A stretch of 64,000 bases of DNA from Hirundichthys speculiger (GCA_018398805.1 JAGFBZ010002567.1:1366501-1430500), one strand, 5' to 3'; counted from the stretch's first letter, positions 1-12,938 are shown. Notes: generated from the sequence alone by a model not told the origin. Numbers and translations are program-made.

Positions 1-1076
1 TAATCACGATTAATCGCATTGTATACGGTAAATCAAATTAATTCAAAAGTAGTGTAAAATGCACTTTTACTTACTTGTTCTGCTGCCATATGAACTAAAG
101 TGCCATAACATTTGTTGTTCAACACTTAACATCAGCAATTGTGAGTAACACATATTTAGTGTAAATCTCATCTTAAAAAATGTTAAATAAAATAAAACTT
201 ATTGCCACTGCCAGGGCATTAATGTCCTGATGTCCTGTTTATATATATATATATATATAAAAAAAAAAAGTCTGCAAACAAAATCTAACAAAATGATTGT
301 GGCTCAGCAGAATCAGAACATTAAAACAGGTCATTTTTGAGGTAACAGCAGAAACTTTTAACAGGGAGTTCAACTTGGCAGTTGTTACAAATAACATTGT
401 TTCTGTCGAATCCTCCGTCTGGGAAAACTTTAAAATAAAAATGTCCATGTTAAAGTTCAGTAACTTTACCAATCCGTGTATCATTCACTCTTTCCACTTT
501 CAATTGTCAATCAAAAATTTAAAAAATGAAAAAGTGACATTTTATTATGTTTTTTGTTTTTAAATCTTACACAAAAAAAGAAAAAAATGCCAGTTTTTTA
601 TATTTCAATTTTAGACTTGGATCAACAATACGAAATGAAAAAACGGGCCACAGGACTGAATTAGTTTTATAATCAAGGAATAGACTTTCAGTTGTCATTA
701 CATATCTGTGCCACTAGATGGAGCTGCAATGAAGTAACAAGTAAGTGAACAGCACGACAGTGAACACATGGAGCAGATCTGATGTAACATGGAGGAATGA
801 CGCGAAAGTTTTGTTGCAATCCAGAATTGTCTTTTTCAGACAGAATTGTTAATATTGCTACCTTAGTTGCTATCCGAACTGTAAAGTACACCAATTTTAC
901 CGTTCTTCATGTCTGTTTTAGCTTTTCCACTCTTCTGGTTCCACAGCAGCCAGTGAACAGACTTTTCAAAAACAAAAGCCTGTGAGCAACATGCGTTAAC
1001 GCACGATAAATAAAATGTCGGGGTTAATACATTAATGCGTTAACGCAATAATAACGCGGTAACTTGCCCAGCCCTA
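1..1076. mobile_element. hAT-type non-autonomous element, copy A, cut by the window edge
   Basis: The sequence aligns by eye almost end to end with the element at 51237-52397. Shared blocks include the Gly/Leu-poor AT-rich core, the CCACTAGATGG block near 711 and the GCGTTAAC-rich right end. Its right terminus, CCAGCCCTA followed by ATATAT, mirrors the left terminus TAGGGCTGGG of the other copy, so the pair shows the expected terminal inverted repeat. The left terminus lies outside the window. No transposase is recognisable. The element sits in me2 intron 3, about 155 bp beyond the exon 3 donor. The hAT assignment is inferred from the terminal sequence. Confidence 0.65.
711..725 (+). promoter_or_regulatory. 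CTCF-like core motif inside hAT copy A
   Basis: CCACTAGATGGAGCT matches the CTCF core consensus CCASYAGRKGGCRSY at all but one position. The same block is kept in hAT copy B at 52036. This is a motif match only; occupancy is unknown. Confidence 0.25.
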
Positions 1077-1231
1077 ATATATATGCACACATATGTGTAT
1101 ACACCTATACATACACACATATATATCTATATATATGGACACAGACACACAGTGTAGGGTTGAGAAGTGAGAAGCGAACTGAACAGACAAATGTTTCTGT
1201 TTCTGGTGCTATTAGGCAATTATGTCCTTAC

Positions 1232-4200
1232 TTCTCCAAGGGATCAGTCATCTTTTTGAGATTTCTCTGAAAGCGCATTGCCTGAATGTCCTGAGTCTCC
1301 ACTTTGGGAGGCAACAAACCATGTATTCCCAACATCTGTCGCTCTTGAAGGCTGAAGGCCATACCCTGAGGAGAGAAAATCATAAATAAAAGATAAAACT
1401 GAATGGCAGAATAATGATAAGGTTATATTTCAAGTGTACTCAGAAGCTATTGCTAGAAAAACACTTATAACTTATAAATTTAAGAAAGGATAGTACTGTG
1501 AAACAGAAAAATGCTTTTGCAGCAAACTGCTACAAGATGAGCTGAAAAAGAAAGTACACCCTTTTTGAAAAAAAGAAATGTTGAATTTGAAGTTTTTCAT
1601 TAATAAAATTACATAAAATAAACAAAGTTAATGATTCTGAAACCAAAATGCTGTTGGTAATCTGTACAAAACATTATTTGAAATCAAAAAGCATTCAAGA
1701 AAGTCAGTCTTCCCAGATATAAGTATTCCAGCAACTATACTCCAAAGTCAGACCCTGCAATGCTCAGAAAAAGTGTTAAAACCCAGGAGCTTAAAAAGAA
1801 AAGATGAAAGTAAAAAAAAAAAAAAAAACATTTGATACATTGCAAACATCTCCTAACTGCTACCAAGTTCCTACAGTCCATCTGCAGAAAATAACCATGA
1901 GTGTAATTTTGCCACCAAAAGATGCACTGCCTGGCATACGAATCCAACAGAGTTGACCTATTGACTCCTTATAGCATAAATGGACTGCTGAGACACACAT
2001 GAAACCAGATGAAAGCAACTTTATCGTGTGGTAAAAAGGGGTAGGAATTGGGGAGTAGCCGGACAGGAGCCAATGAGGAACAGTGTGTGCAGGAACACCC
2101 CATTTATTAAGAGAAAAGATGGGGAAACAAGAGGCATTTTCATGTTCCTGCAGTATATGTGAGCATATGTTCACATGTTAAGTCACATACCTCTCTCTAA
2201 ATTGAACACAGTTGCAGCATATGAGAGACATCATGTCAGTAGCTGGGGAGGAGTATAATTATTTGAAGAGAGAGATGAATGAGGGGGCTCCCATGGCAAA
2301 ATGCTGAGTCATGCTGATAGAGCATTTCACTACACACAGCTCTATAACTCAGCTCCTTTCAACATAATGCAACAGTGTTGCAAATGCCCTAAAATCTGAC
2401 AACTTTGGGGTAATCACTTAAAGTTCCTCTACAGCTCTATACTGTATGCACAAATATAGATACGTATCTAGTGTTAAGAACCTTTATAATCTTTGTGAAC
2501 CTTGATTTACCTTTGTAAATTAATCATACTTTAATGACTTGCATATCAACAATATTATAATATTGTTTGCTCACAAACTTTGCCTCTGGGCTGTACGGCG
2601 ATACAAACCAATGGGCTATGTCACACCTAACTTAGTCCAGCCAACGGAGTAGTTTACAAGTAGTTTGGTATGTCTATATTTAACACACAACGTGCCTAGG
2701 TTTAGGCTATGTTTAGTATAACTTGCACAGATTTAGATCATGACGCCCCAAGCAGTCAAAGCCTTTCGTTACAAATGCCAACTGTAACCTTGTGTCATTG
2801 GAAATACTCACAGAAAACCCTCAATGGGACAAGCAGTTTGCTGCTTGATTCAACAATATAAACTACAAACACCAAACAATGCAACTCATAAAAGAAAGTA
2901 GTTTACGTGTCCTACCACTTCGTGGCTGAGTTGCTGTCGTTCCCAATCACTTCCATTTCCTTATAATACAGCTGACAGTTGACTGTGGAATATTTAGGAG
3001 CAAGGAAATTTCACAACTGGATTTGTTGCACAGGTGTCATCCTATCACAGTTCCATGCTGGAGTTCCTGAGAGTGACCCATTCTTTCACTAATGTTTGTA
3101 GAAACAGTCTGCATGTCTAGGTGCTTAATTTTATACACCTGTGGCCATGGAAGTGATTGGAACACCTGATTCCCATAACTTGGATGTTGAGCAAATACTT
3201 TTGGCAATATAGTGTATCAGCTAGAGCTGAGTGATTTTTATCGATACTATATATATATAGCTATATATATATATATATCGATATTTTACCGAGTATCGAT
3301 TTTTCAGCCGCGGGTATCAATATTCTAAGCTTCTTTCAAAACCTCCATGTCCCACCTCTAAAAGCTTGCAAGCAACAATTTGCACTGTTTAAAATAAATA
3401 AAACTATTTTTCTCAACAAATCTTTTATTCATTTTGTCCAGCATTTGCAAGCGCCTGTCAGCCATATAATGTGTAATTGATGCTTTCAGTTCAATAAATT
3501 CAAATAAAGTCATTGGAACACTCACAAGATATCACCAAAATCACTTTGTCCCTTTAAAATCTTTCGGAAAATGATGTAAATGTATTGAAAGATGAATATA
3601 TCGTATCGTGAGCCGAATATCGGTGTATCGTATCGCGAGATTAGTGTATTGCTACAGTCCTAGTATCAGCTGTGGGAAAAAAAATCAACTTGTGTTTAAT
3701 GAGATACAAAAACTAAACGCTCATGTCATAACATACCATTCAGTTCTTTTTTAGGTTGAAAAACCTCAGCACAAAACAAGCTGAATGAACCACAAAAATT
3801 ATGAGAGTTACAGTAATAACCTTTGGATTTATTGTCAGCATTCCTTTGAACTCATTTCTGCTCTAAAATTTGTTATCTTTATTATGCATACATCCGCTTG
3901 TATATTTACATTTCCCAAGAACGTCTCTTGCAGTGCCATGAACTCTCCTAGCTAATCTAAATTCTTGTTCATCACATTGCTAGGAGGTTCCCTACTGTCC
4001 CTGTCCTGGGAAATAAACAGGAAGATTCATCTGTGTGAATCAGCATTTAAGAAGGGATACAAGTTATACTTTATAACCACTGACAAGCCTAAATCTTAAA
4101 AAGAGGGAAACAACGAAATATAGTACCTACATTTTTTTTTGTCTATACTTCAGTTGAGACTTGAATTAAGTTTATTATTTCATTGACAACAACAACAAAA

Positions 4201-7200
4201 AAGCATGACATTTATTATACTGTGACACAATCAACATGGAACTTTCCTATATATACTGACACATTGTCAGTCTATATGACTGTACAAAAAGACAAGGCAA
4301 GTTTATTTGTAGCGTACACAATTTGTACACAAGGCAATTCAAAGTGCTTTATAGATACATAAAAATCACAAGAATGCAAATAGAGTCATTCCATGAACAA
4401 TAAAAGCATAAAAATAATCATTAATGAATTAAATTAAAAATGAATTTAAACTAAAGAATGCAGATAAAATCCTTTCAGTTGACATACACACAGCTAAAAC
4501 AGAACTGTTTTCAGCCTGGATTTGAACATTGTCAGAGTTGAGGCCTGTCTCACATTTTCTGGAAGACTGTTCCAGATTTTAGGAACATAAAACTGAAATG
4601 CAGCTTCACCTTGTTTAGTCCTGACTCTGGGCACCAGCAGGAGACCACTACCTGAGGTTCTCAGAGTCCGGGTTGGTTCATATGGCTCTAACATGTCAGA
4701 GATGTAGTTTGGGGTGAGGCCATGAAGAGACTTGTACACAAGTAGAGCTGTTTTAAAGTCTCTGAAAAACAGGAAGCCAGTGCAGAGACCTCAGGACTGG
4801 ACTAATATGGTCATATTTCCTGGTTCTAGTCAGGACTCAAGCAGCAGCGTTCTAGATGTACTGCAGCTGTCTTACAGCTGGTTTAAAGCCCAGTGAGCAG
4901 GCCGTTACAGTGGTCGAACCTGGTGGAGACAGTCGCATGGATTAGTCTTTCTAAAATCTGGTTTAGACACTATTCCTTTGATTCTGGCAACGTTTTTAGA
5001 TAGTAAAAATCGGCTGACGTTATTGCTTTAATGTAGCTGTTCAAGTTCCAAGTCTGAATTAGTGCTGGCGGTATACCTGTTCATACCGAATACCGGTGTT
5101 TATTTTTCTTATGATATGAATTTTTCATTAGGGATGCACCGAAAATTCGGCCACCGAAAATTTTCGGCCGAAAATGGCCCAAAAGTGCATTTTCGGTTTT
5201 CGGCCGAAAGACTTTTATCACCGAAACAACGCGGCCGAAACAGGATGTTGTGATGACGAACAAAAACCGCGGCCAGCACGCGCTTGTCTAGATAGGGGCC
5301 AACATTGTAACAATAGGAATTGTTGTTAGGAACCTTTGTTTAAATTGAGGGTATGCACGGACATGTTTTGGTGTGACACCACCTGAGTTACCGGACCGAG
5401 CTGAATGAATGTAACCCGCGAGTGTTTAATAAAGTTTACAGCCCGGCAGGTTAAAATAGTAAGTCGTGATTGCTTACTGAGACAAGCAAGAGACTTTTTA
5501 ACAACATGTCTGTGTGTGGACGTATTTCAATATATCGAGAAAGACCCACGGATAGCGATTTGTAAAACATGTAACGCTGAAATTTCAAGAGTGGGTGAAT
5601 CTGCAAAAGTTCTCCACGTCGGGTTTGATTTATCACCTGAAATCCAAACATCCCGATCGCTATTCTGAATATGAGAAGCGGCGGCACAGAAAAGAAAAAT
5701 CCTTCCGAGCGCGTCCACTCCGTCTGTGGCGGACGTATTTGAAAGGCAAGAAATTTTTCCAGTGATGGTGCCAAGGCAAAGGGCATTACACAAAAAATTA
5801 TGGAATTCATTGCCTTAGTTGATCAGCCGTTCTCTGTTGTAGAGGATGTGGGATTTCGTAGGCTGATAGAGCCATTGAGCCCCGTTATTCCATGCCGAGC
5901 AGACGACATTTCTCAGACGTGAGTTTACTGAGCTGTTTAATGTTGTTGCAGCTCACGTCCATGAGCTTATAGCTGCAGATATTTTGTTGTAGTCCTACAG
6001 AGAATTTTTTTTAAATGCACTGTGTTTTTATGAGCGGCCAGCGGCCAGTCAGTTATAGGCCTGTATTATTATTTAATGTACACCTGAGTGGGGTCAAGTT
6101 AAACATTTTATTTTGAATTTAGTTTTATATTGTGCATTGTTGTAATGTCAGTGCTAATAAATATTTTCATAATTTTGCAATTAATTCATTCTTTGTAGCA
6201 TTAATATTAATTTATGCAATGGTAATGCCTTTATTTTAGTGAGGTTAGTACACAGCCATAGCCATGATGCAACGGTACTAATAATTGGCATAAATAATTT
6301 ATTTCGTGTTTGGTTTTCGGTTTGGTTTCATTTTCGGAAGAATTTTCATTTCGGTGCATCCCTATTTTTCATATACCGTAATACCCGTGAGTATGTACTG
6401 TAGTGTACACAACGTTGGAAACGCCGCGCGGCAGAACGTAAGTGCCGCAGAACATTGTTTGACAGGGGACTGTTTTGCAGTTGCACTGGAGGCACAACAC
6501 GCTACTAGTTTATGGGTAAACGGTAATGGCTGCAAACAGCGAAAATCCCGAAGTGGAAGCTCCAGAACGGCAACATGAGACTGAGGAACTTCTTCCTAAA
6601 CGAGGAGCCGTGTCTGTCGTGTAGAAGTTCTTTGGATTTAAAAAAGATGATGTCTAATAAACTACAATAATCTGCAAATGTTGCCAAGTTAATGTTGTAG
6701 CTGCGGGAGGCAACACCAGCAATCTGCTACACCACCTAAGCCGCAAACATTTGTTCAAGTTATTTGCAAAATTTGAAAAATAAAAGGGTTCTGTATTTTA
6801 ACTGCAACTATCATGCATTCTGATTCCTTCACTTAATTAGAATCACGAGTGCCACCTCTTTATAAATGGTATAATTATGTGAGGCCATGCAAACCTGTAT
6901 TAATACTAGTGTAGATATGAATGTTATTCACTCCTCGTGACAGTAAAATAGGTCATTCTAAGCCAATTTACTGCAGAAATTCCTCTCTAAATTATTAGAA
7001 AATGTGGTTAACACCCAGTTGTGCCTTCAAAAAAAAAAAAAAAAATACAGTGATATACCGTGAAACCGATATAATTTCGAAAAATACCGTGATATAAATT
7101 TTTGGTCATACAGCCCAGCACTAGTCTGAATCCAATATTATCCCTAAATTTCTGACCTGATTTTTAGGTTTAGGCTTCGTAATGTTAGCAAGCCAGAAAC

Positions 7201-8600
7201 TGGTGATAGCACACAGGACATTTACCAACCCACTAAAAGGATGAAATCCAAGGTCTGGGAATATTTTTTTTTTTTTTAAGAATGCAGAGGGGAAAAAAGT
7301 TTCTGCGAAAGACAGCAACATTTCAAATCTACTGGCTATAATTTTTGTTCCTGATAAATGTTTGCATATTTTGACCTGCTATGGGTGTTTAAGTGTTCAT
7401 TTAAACTTGCACCAGACAAATAGGCTTTGTTCCTGTATTTTATTTTGTTCATTTAAAATAAAATCTCTTTCTGTGCCAGTTAATTGCCCTTTTAAGTTTC
7501 ATTTTGATAATATTTTGGCTTCTAATGTTTTAGTATGAGAGGAAAATCACAAGATTTTGTGAAATTAATTTTGATGTTTGTGTCTTTTGGACATTTGTAC
7601 AGCAATCAAGAAAACCACGATAATATCGTAAACCATGATAATTTGGTCACTGTAATCGAGATATTAAATTTTCCATTTCATTACATCCCTACACTGACAC
7701 AATGAATCTACAGGCCCACGTTCTCCTGCTGTCAATGACACATAGATCTGAGAATCATCTGCATAGTTGTGGTAGGACACATTATAGCTGCGTATTAGCT
7801 GGTCTAATGGAACATGTACAGACTGAACAATACGGGTCCCAGGATTGGCCCCTGGGGAACCCCACAGGTCATGGCCATTTGGTCTGAGACAAGGTTATCA
7901 ATTTAAATAAAGCATCTGTTGTCCCCGAGATAGGACCTGAACCAATTTAAAGCAGTTTCAGAGATTCCCACCTAGTCTTCTAACCTCTGTAATAAGATTG
8001 CATGGTCAACTGTGTCAAAGGCAGTGCTTAGGTCCAGCAGAACTAGGACTGAAACTTTGCCTGCATCTGTGTTCAGGCAAATATCGTTTGTCACCTTGAT
8101 CAGAGCTGTCTCAGTGATGTGGTGGGGCCTAAAGCCTGAGTGAAAAGTATCAAAAACATTGTTAGTCAGGAGAAAGTCAGTAAGCCATCGATATACAACT
8201 TTTTCTAGGACTTTGCTTAGGAATGGCAGGTTTCATATGGGCCGATAGTTCTTCAGTACTGTGGTATCAAGACTGCTCTTCTTCAGACAATGCTAAATGG
8301 CAGCAGTTTTTAAGGCCTCTGGGAATGTTCCAGTCCGAAGTGACATGTTGGTTGGATTGGTGAGTTGTAGTAACAACCTGCTCAGCACAGACTTTAGAAT
8401 TCGAGTCAGCAACTTATCAAGGCAACCACTCACCATGTTTTTTGTTCAGTGCTGACATAAAGACAACAAGTTAGTAATCTGCCTACCTTGTTGGTACGAG
8501 GGTTGAGCATGAGGGGCTTGCCCTTTTCTTTGGTGTGTGCCCATCTGCAAGCAGAGGCGCAGGGTCTCAGGGACCAGGTTGCCCTCAGTCTGGACAACAT
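1232..8600 (-). CDS. me2: me2, NAD-dependent malic enzyme, mitochondrial (5' part: first two coding exons)
   Basis: Malic enzyme 2 oxidatively decarboxylates malate to pyruvate in the mitochondrial matrix. Two coding exons are present on the minus strand. The first, 8600 down to 8487 (38 codons), starts with ATG at 8598-8600. It encodes an Arg/Ala-rich, acid-poor leader ([14 protein letters not shown]...) fitting a mitochondrial presequence, then [15 protein letters not shown], and ends at a GTAGGC donor. Its acceptor CTCCAG lies just above 8642. The second, 1365 down to 1232, encodes [25 protein letters not shown] and [15 protein letters not shown] and ends in phase 2 at GTAAGG. These blocks match the known N-terminus of vertebrate ME2 closely. 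The NAD-binding and catalytic domains would lie beyond the left edge. Being next to mapk4 agrees with the mammalian gene order. Confidence 0.93.
1366..2929. other. me2 intron 2, distal part, no recognisable feature
   Basis: AT-rich intronic sequence with an A-tract near 1813-1829. No exon-like block or classified repeat was recognised. Confidence 0.5.
2930..3217. mobile_element. Fragment of a Tc1/mariner-type MITE
   Basis: The right end reads TACTTTTGGCAATATAGTGTA, a terminus typical of teleost Tc1-like MITEs. A perfect 14-bp inverted pair, CCAATCACTTCCAT at 2943-2956 and ATGGAAGTGATTGG at 3147-3160, marks the subterminal repeats. The matching left terminus is missing, so the copy is truncated. 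Confidence 0.55.
3222..3662. mobile_element. 441-bp hAT-like MITE with perfect 8-bp target duplication
   Basis: GTATCAGC occurs immediately left (3214-3221) and right (3663-3670) of the element. The termini begin TAGAGCTG and end CAGTCCTA, an imperfect inverted pair. Inside lie TATCGATA-rich arms near both ends and no coding capacity. It landed just beside the Tc1 fragment that ends at 3217. Confidence 0.75.
5129..6364 (+). mobile_element. Inner hAT transposon inserted into the outer hAT
   Basis: The perfect 8-bp duplication TTTTTCAT lies at 5121-5128 and 6365-6372. The termini TAGGGATGCACCGAAA and TTTCGGTGCATCCCTA are near-perfect inverted repeats, with further TTTCGG/CCGAAA palindromes just inside. 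It encodes a damaged ZBED-type transposase start and is the youngest layer of the nest. Confidence 0.9.
5405..5925 (+). pseudogene. Broken hAT transposase N-terminus (BED zinc finger) in the inner element
   Basis: One frame reads a CKTCNAEIS block, the Cys pair of a BED finger. After a frame change, the His pair appears as [18 protein letters not shown]. Further downstream, in yet another frame, are [20 protein letters not shown] and an RADDIS block typical of hAT/ZBED transposases. At least two frameshifts separate these pieces, and the catalytic DDE and dimerisation regions are absent, so the copy cannot make an active enzyme. Confidence 0.75.
6525..6775 (+). pseudogene. Broken BED-finger relic of the outer hAT
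   Basis: The frame from about 6525 begins [14 protein letters not shown] and runs through KFFGFKKDD, a Cys pair (CKCC) and a His pair in LLHHLSRKH, a BED-type zinc finger. It is interrupted by several stop codons. Nothing of the catalytic core follows before the right terminus. Confidence 0.7.
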
Positions 8601-8642
8601 GGTTGACAGTCACTGGTCTTGAAGGTCTACAGTGAAATGTTT

Positions 8643-11600
8643 CTGGAGAAGAAATGAAAAAAAGTTGACTGTATTACCACATGTTATAAAGATAAGATTA
8701 TAAGCATCATATGCATTTGTGTCCTTCTCCTTGAAAAGTTTGAAACTAATTCACAAAACCCAGCCCTAGAAAGTAATTCTGCTATAATGTCTTCAAGGAT
8801 ATTTATGTAGGAGTTGACGCAATCATGAATTAATACTTATTTTTAGAATTGTTGTTAGGGATAAACCTTTTCCCAAGAATGTCTAGTGACATGTTCAGGG
8901 TCAACTTTGATTATATTGTATTTTGACTATGTTGTTATCAACGTGCACTTAAGCTTCTTATTTTTTTCCCCTTTGATAGTCCATTCAAGGCTTGAAGTGT
9001 ACAGCAAACTGAGCATTTGACCTGCCCCAATACCATGTTACAATGGGCTAAACAACGTTTAGCTTGACAGCACCCAACTGTGCTATGTACCTGACATATC
9101 TGATTGTACTACCTTGTTGACAAAAATGCATCTTGCATGCAAAATTTCACTGAACTGCTAATTTGGCTGTCTGATTCAATTTCAGAGGAATACTGAGTGA
9201 ACCTACTTGTGAAAAGCAAAGCTAAAGTGCAGTTCTGGATCAGGGCAAGTTACCAACCAAATACTGTGATTTCTGCGTGTCCTGTATAGACTGCATATAA
9301 ACTGCGTAGCCCTCTAGAGTTGGCTCCTTTAAGGAACAAGGAGAGGGTGGTTTGATTTTGTGCAAAGTCATGTTGCTAGAATTGTGTAGGGGAAAATGTG
9401 CCTCATTTCTCACCTGGCAGTTTCAAAACCTTTTGCCACACAGAGTCAAGATTAATGAACGCACCACTTCTATAGCTGGAGGAGCTGCAGTTTACCACAG
9501 CCACATACATTCATTCCCTCTCGTTAGATTCTTCTGCATACTGACAGTTCTGCTGCATTGTTGGCTGGAGATGCTTCCATCATGATTGTTAATACGTGGA
9601 TTTTAAACTATATTGTTTATGCAGTCTGCATCTGAAACGTGAATGAAATATTCAACATCTGCAGTGTATGTTTGTGATTTCATGAGATATTTGATTAAAA
9701 CAAGCTCTGCTCTGCTTGCACTGTTAGAGGAGGTGATTTCATTGAAAATCTGTCTATGAGCATGTTAAGCGGAGACTCTAGCAGCACAATGCTGGGAACA
9801 CCACACACGCTGTCATGATTCTGACACTTAACTTTCAATACCTGGTAATTTATTAATGTTTGGCTGGATAGTTAGCAACACATTTTTCTATGATAAGAAT
9901 GCCACGATGCAAATTTATTTTTCCTGATGATTATGAACTTTCTCACTCAAGTCTACAACGCTTAGTATGCAAAGACAGTCCTTCACTTGAGGATTACAAA
10001 AGATGACAGCAGTGCCAGTTGTTAATCTGGATGTGGTCAGAAGTAATTTAGTGTGAAATCTAAAAAACAAAGCTTTGAAAGATTTTCATAATCCTTTTCG
10101 TAATGAGAACCACAGAAGATGTAGAACAAGATAAATCACTGTGGCACTGGTCAACATACAATAGATGTGAAAGACATCAGGATAACATGCATGAAATGTT
10201 GGGAGCAAGAGAACAAATAATGAAAAACAAATATCCTGTGGCATCTAGAGTGGTGAGATGAAGGAATAAATTCTATTTTTGGAATAAAGGATGCAAAACA
10301 AACTCCTAAATAAGTGTCTCCTAAAATAAAGCCATAAACAATCACTACTACATATACACTTTAACAAGATGCCCCCTAACATACTTCAGTTGGTACTGTG
10401 GAACCTGAAATAGTGTTATCACTGTAAAAGTTATGTCATGCATGTGACTTGTGCTTCATTGCAAGAATGCATTATGTTGTCCTGGGTGCAGAAAGAGGCC
10501 AGTTAAACCAACACAAATATTCTCTTTGCAAATTGTAGACAATCAAAGCCAGTTTTCAAAGAACCAGACAGCAAATACTCTTTCTTCCTACATGCAAAGT
10601 CAATTTTCACACAGATAAAATGCTTTCCTCTATGTTAAAACATTAATTCTAAAAATGCCAGAGTGCTCAAAACCACTGTGAAAAAGAAAAAGTGAATCAG
10701 ACAAGAGAGGTAGGTAAAATATTCTCCATATACATACACACATACCTGCACACATACAATTTTCTTTAAATGAAATTTGAAATTTCTGTGTGTTTAGGTA
10801 CTGTAAAGTGTTTGAGTTTTGATGAATAAATAAACCATCTTATGAATTACAGCTGAAATTTATTGATGCTTGCCATTCATTGATGTGATTTTACAGAAGT
10901 TACACTCTGCATTATATTGTGGATAGTGTAGAAATGGTGAGGACAGACAGCTGGACTGAGACACCATTACATCTCCAAGAAACACTGATCAGAGAAAAGA
11001 ATTAAAAGCCCGGGTCATTAACAGAGTTGTGTGGAGCTTGATGACAAGCTGATGGTTATCCATTCATTTAAATTATGTGTGCTGAAGCAGGGAAACATTT
11101 AAAATGTTCAGGGCAGTGGCCCTCAAGGACCAGAACTGCAGCAGACTGTCTAAGCAGCTCCAACAACTAGACTCTTTAGCAAGGGACCAGCCTCGAATCA
11201 GCCTCTGAATTCCAATCTATGTGTTGTAGACTGGCTACACGAGTACAATCATTCACTATAGCTTGCAACCTGTTTGTTTAACATGATGTATAAAGCTGGA
11301 ACACTGATCTTTTTCTCCCCACAATGAAAATGCTGATTATTTCCCCTCCAACATTTCATCAGGTCTATATTTAATCAAAATTAATAATTCTGAAATTGTT
11401 TGCAATTGGCTATTTGGTGTATTTTGTTTTCTTCCTATATATAACATTATTCTTGGCCATGAGCCAGCTTTTCATCACTGTTAGAGCAGTTGGTGTGACT
11501 ATTTAAAGCTGTCTGTATGTAAACAGCATACAAGCAGCAGACAAATCAACCTACTTAGAATTGTGCATTTGGATTTAATCGATATATTCCAAGTGAAATT

Positions 11601-12250
11601 GACAAAGTTACTCTGAATCTATGCACAAACATCTTACCAAGGTTAAAATTTAACCAATACACCACAGCATTTATAACTTTATCCCACTAGTAATTCTGAA
11701 TAAATGTGATTAAGAGAATGCAAACATTCATCTAGGCTTGTAATTCAGGTCATTATCTGGATATAATAGTCTTACATGAGTAAACACTAGATGCACTGAC
11801 ATAAACAGGCACGAGATAATAAAATGTTTCACCGTGGAAATTACCAAAAGAAAGAAAGAACATTAGGTACTCTACCCACCTTTGTTTAGTCTTAAAAAGT
11901 AATAATAAAGTCACAGCCACATGCAGGCTTTTCTGAATGAACTCTTTATGTTACAGTACATCCAATGACAGGTGTTAGTCTGTTTGAGTCAGATATTAGC
12001 TGGTACTGTAATGTGGATAAATGGCACTAACCACAGTGGAGACAATAAAAAATTCACTCCCAGTTTTATGCTCTCCGTGCTCTAATGTGTTACTAATTAA
12101 AATTAAGAAGACAAGATACTCGCTATTTGCTCGGTCTACTGAAAGAAGGAGGAAGTGAAGGGAAATAATGTCATTGCTAAATATTAACATGCAAAGTAGA
12201 TGTGTAAAAGAGGAATGAACAACGAAAGCGAAAACTTTAATTCGGTGAAG

Positions 12251-12281
<31 letters not shown>

Positions 12282-12567
12282 TGCATCTAACAAGTGGTAC
12301 AAGCTAACCACTGGCTAGCCTAACGACGTAGTCGGTTGAAAACTACCGGTTTCAGGTTACATGTCAGCAACTGGTAAACCGACTCTCTTAGTGGGTGTAA
12401 ATTAAACTAACACGAAACTCCAACGATAAACATTTTTGCTGCTTGGCTTAGCATCACGCCGACATTATTCAGACCAAATGCTCGCCGATTTTGACTCAGA
12501 AATGGGAAGTTCCACGAGCTTGCTTTTTCTTTCTTTCGAGAGTAACTAAGTAACTACAGACGATTAC
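8643..12567. other. me2 intron 1, mostly unique sequence
   Basis: The region lies between the 5' UTR exon and the ATG exon of me2. It holds one old dispersed repeat (about 10960-11160) and an A-tract at 12254-12281. No other exon or element was recognised. Confidence 0.55.
10960..11160. repeat. Old dispersed repeat, related to 47120-47400
   Basis: It shares the blocks TTCATTTAAAT, GGAGCAG(A/G)GAAAC-type sequence and CAGTGGxCCT with 47120-47400. Both look like decayed copies of one non-autonomous element. The family was not identified. Confidence 0.4.
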
Positions 12568-12800
12568 CTGCTGAAATGTGATAAAACTGCCCTTCCTTCC
12601 ACTGCACTGCTTGATGATCATTCAGCACATTTTTTTCATAAATCCACGGTGGAAATGTTGAGGTCCAGGACCCTTTGCCCCTGACAGCAGCTACACACGC
12701 AGTCCGGCTGAATGACAGTGGAGAGGAAGAACTGTGACGGTTCAACCAATCACGTGGTGGGATGGGCTTCCGCATTACCGTAAAGACTGTGACATGCGCA
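12568..12800 (-). promoter_or_regulatory. me2: me2 5' UTR exon and promoter region
   Basis: On the minus strand a donor CATTTCAGCAG/GTAATCG ends a non-coding exon at 12568, in position to splice to the ATG exon whose acceptor is at 8643. Upstream are CACGTG and an adjacent ATTGG (inverted CCAAT) near 12744-12755, GCGGAAG (Ets/GABP-like) near 12770, and TGCGCA, an NRF-1-like half site, near 12796. Such sites are usual in promoters of nuclear genes for mitochondrial proteins. The transcription start is not visible. Confidence 0.55.
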
Positions 12801-12822
12801 ACAGTTGCGGTGGGGCCATCAG

Positions 12823-12938
<116 letters not shown>

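Larger units (their letters stand above)
5060..7123. mobile_element. Outer hAT transposon inserted into the LINE
   Basis: GTCTGAAT flanks the element on both sides (5052-5059 and 7124-7131), the 8-bp duplication expected of hAT. The termini TAGTGCTGG and CCAGCACTA are inverted repeats. The insertion falls exactly in the LINE codons for DSD and splits its reading frame. It contains a BED-finger relic near 6525-6775 and is itself interrupted by another hAT at 5129-6364. Confidence 0.88.
4263..8455 (-). mobile_element. LINE retrotransposon remnant (L2/jockey-like), split by a nested hAT insertion
   Basis: Translated on the minus strand, 8455 to 7124 gives broken reverse transcriptase: the LKNYRPI and SGFRPHH..TETAL blocks, the LLDLS.AFDTVDH motif, GVPQG and the catalytic YADD at about 7755-7775, then [11 protein letters not shown]. 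The frame resumes across the hAT insertion at 5059 and ends with an 81-codon open stretch (4494-4739) carrying [16 protein letters not shown] and [12 protein letters not shown], then a 3' tail with the repeat-typical AAGGCAATTCAAAGTGC. Stops and frameshifts show it is dead. The missing 5' end stops about 30 bp from the me2 exon donor. The clade is a guess from the motif style. Confidence 0.85.
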
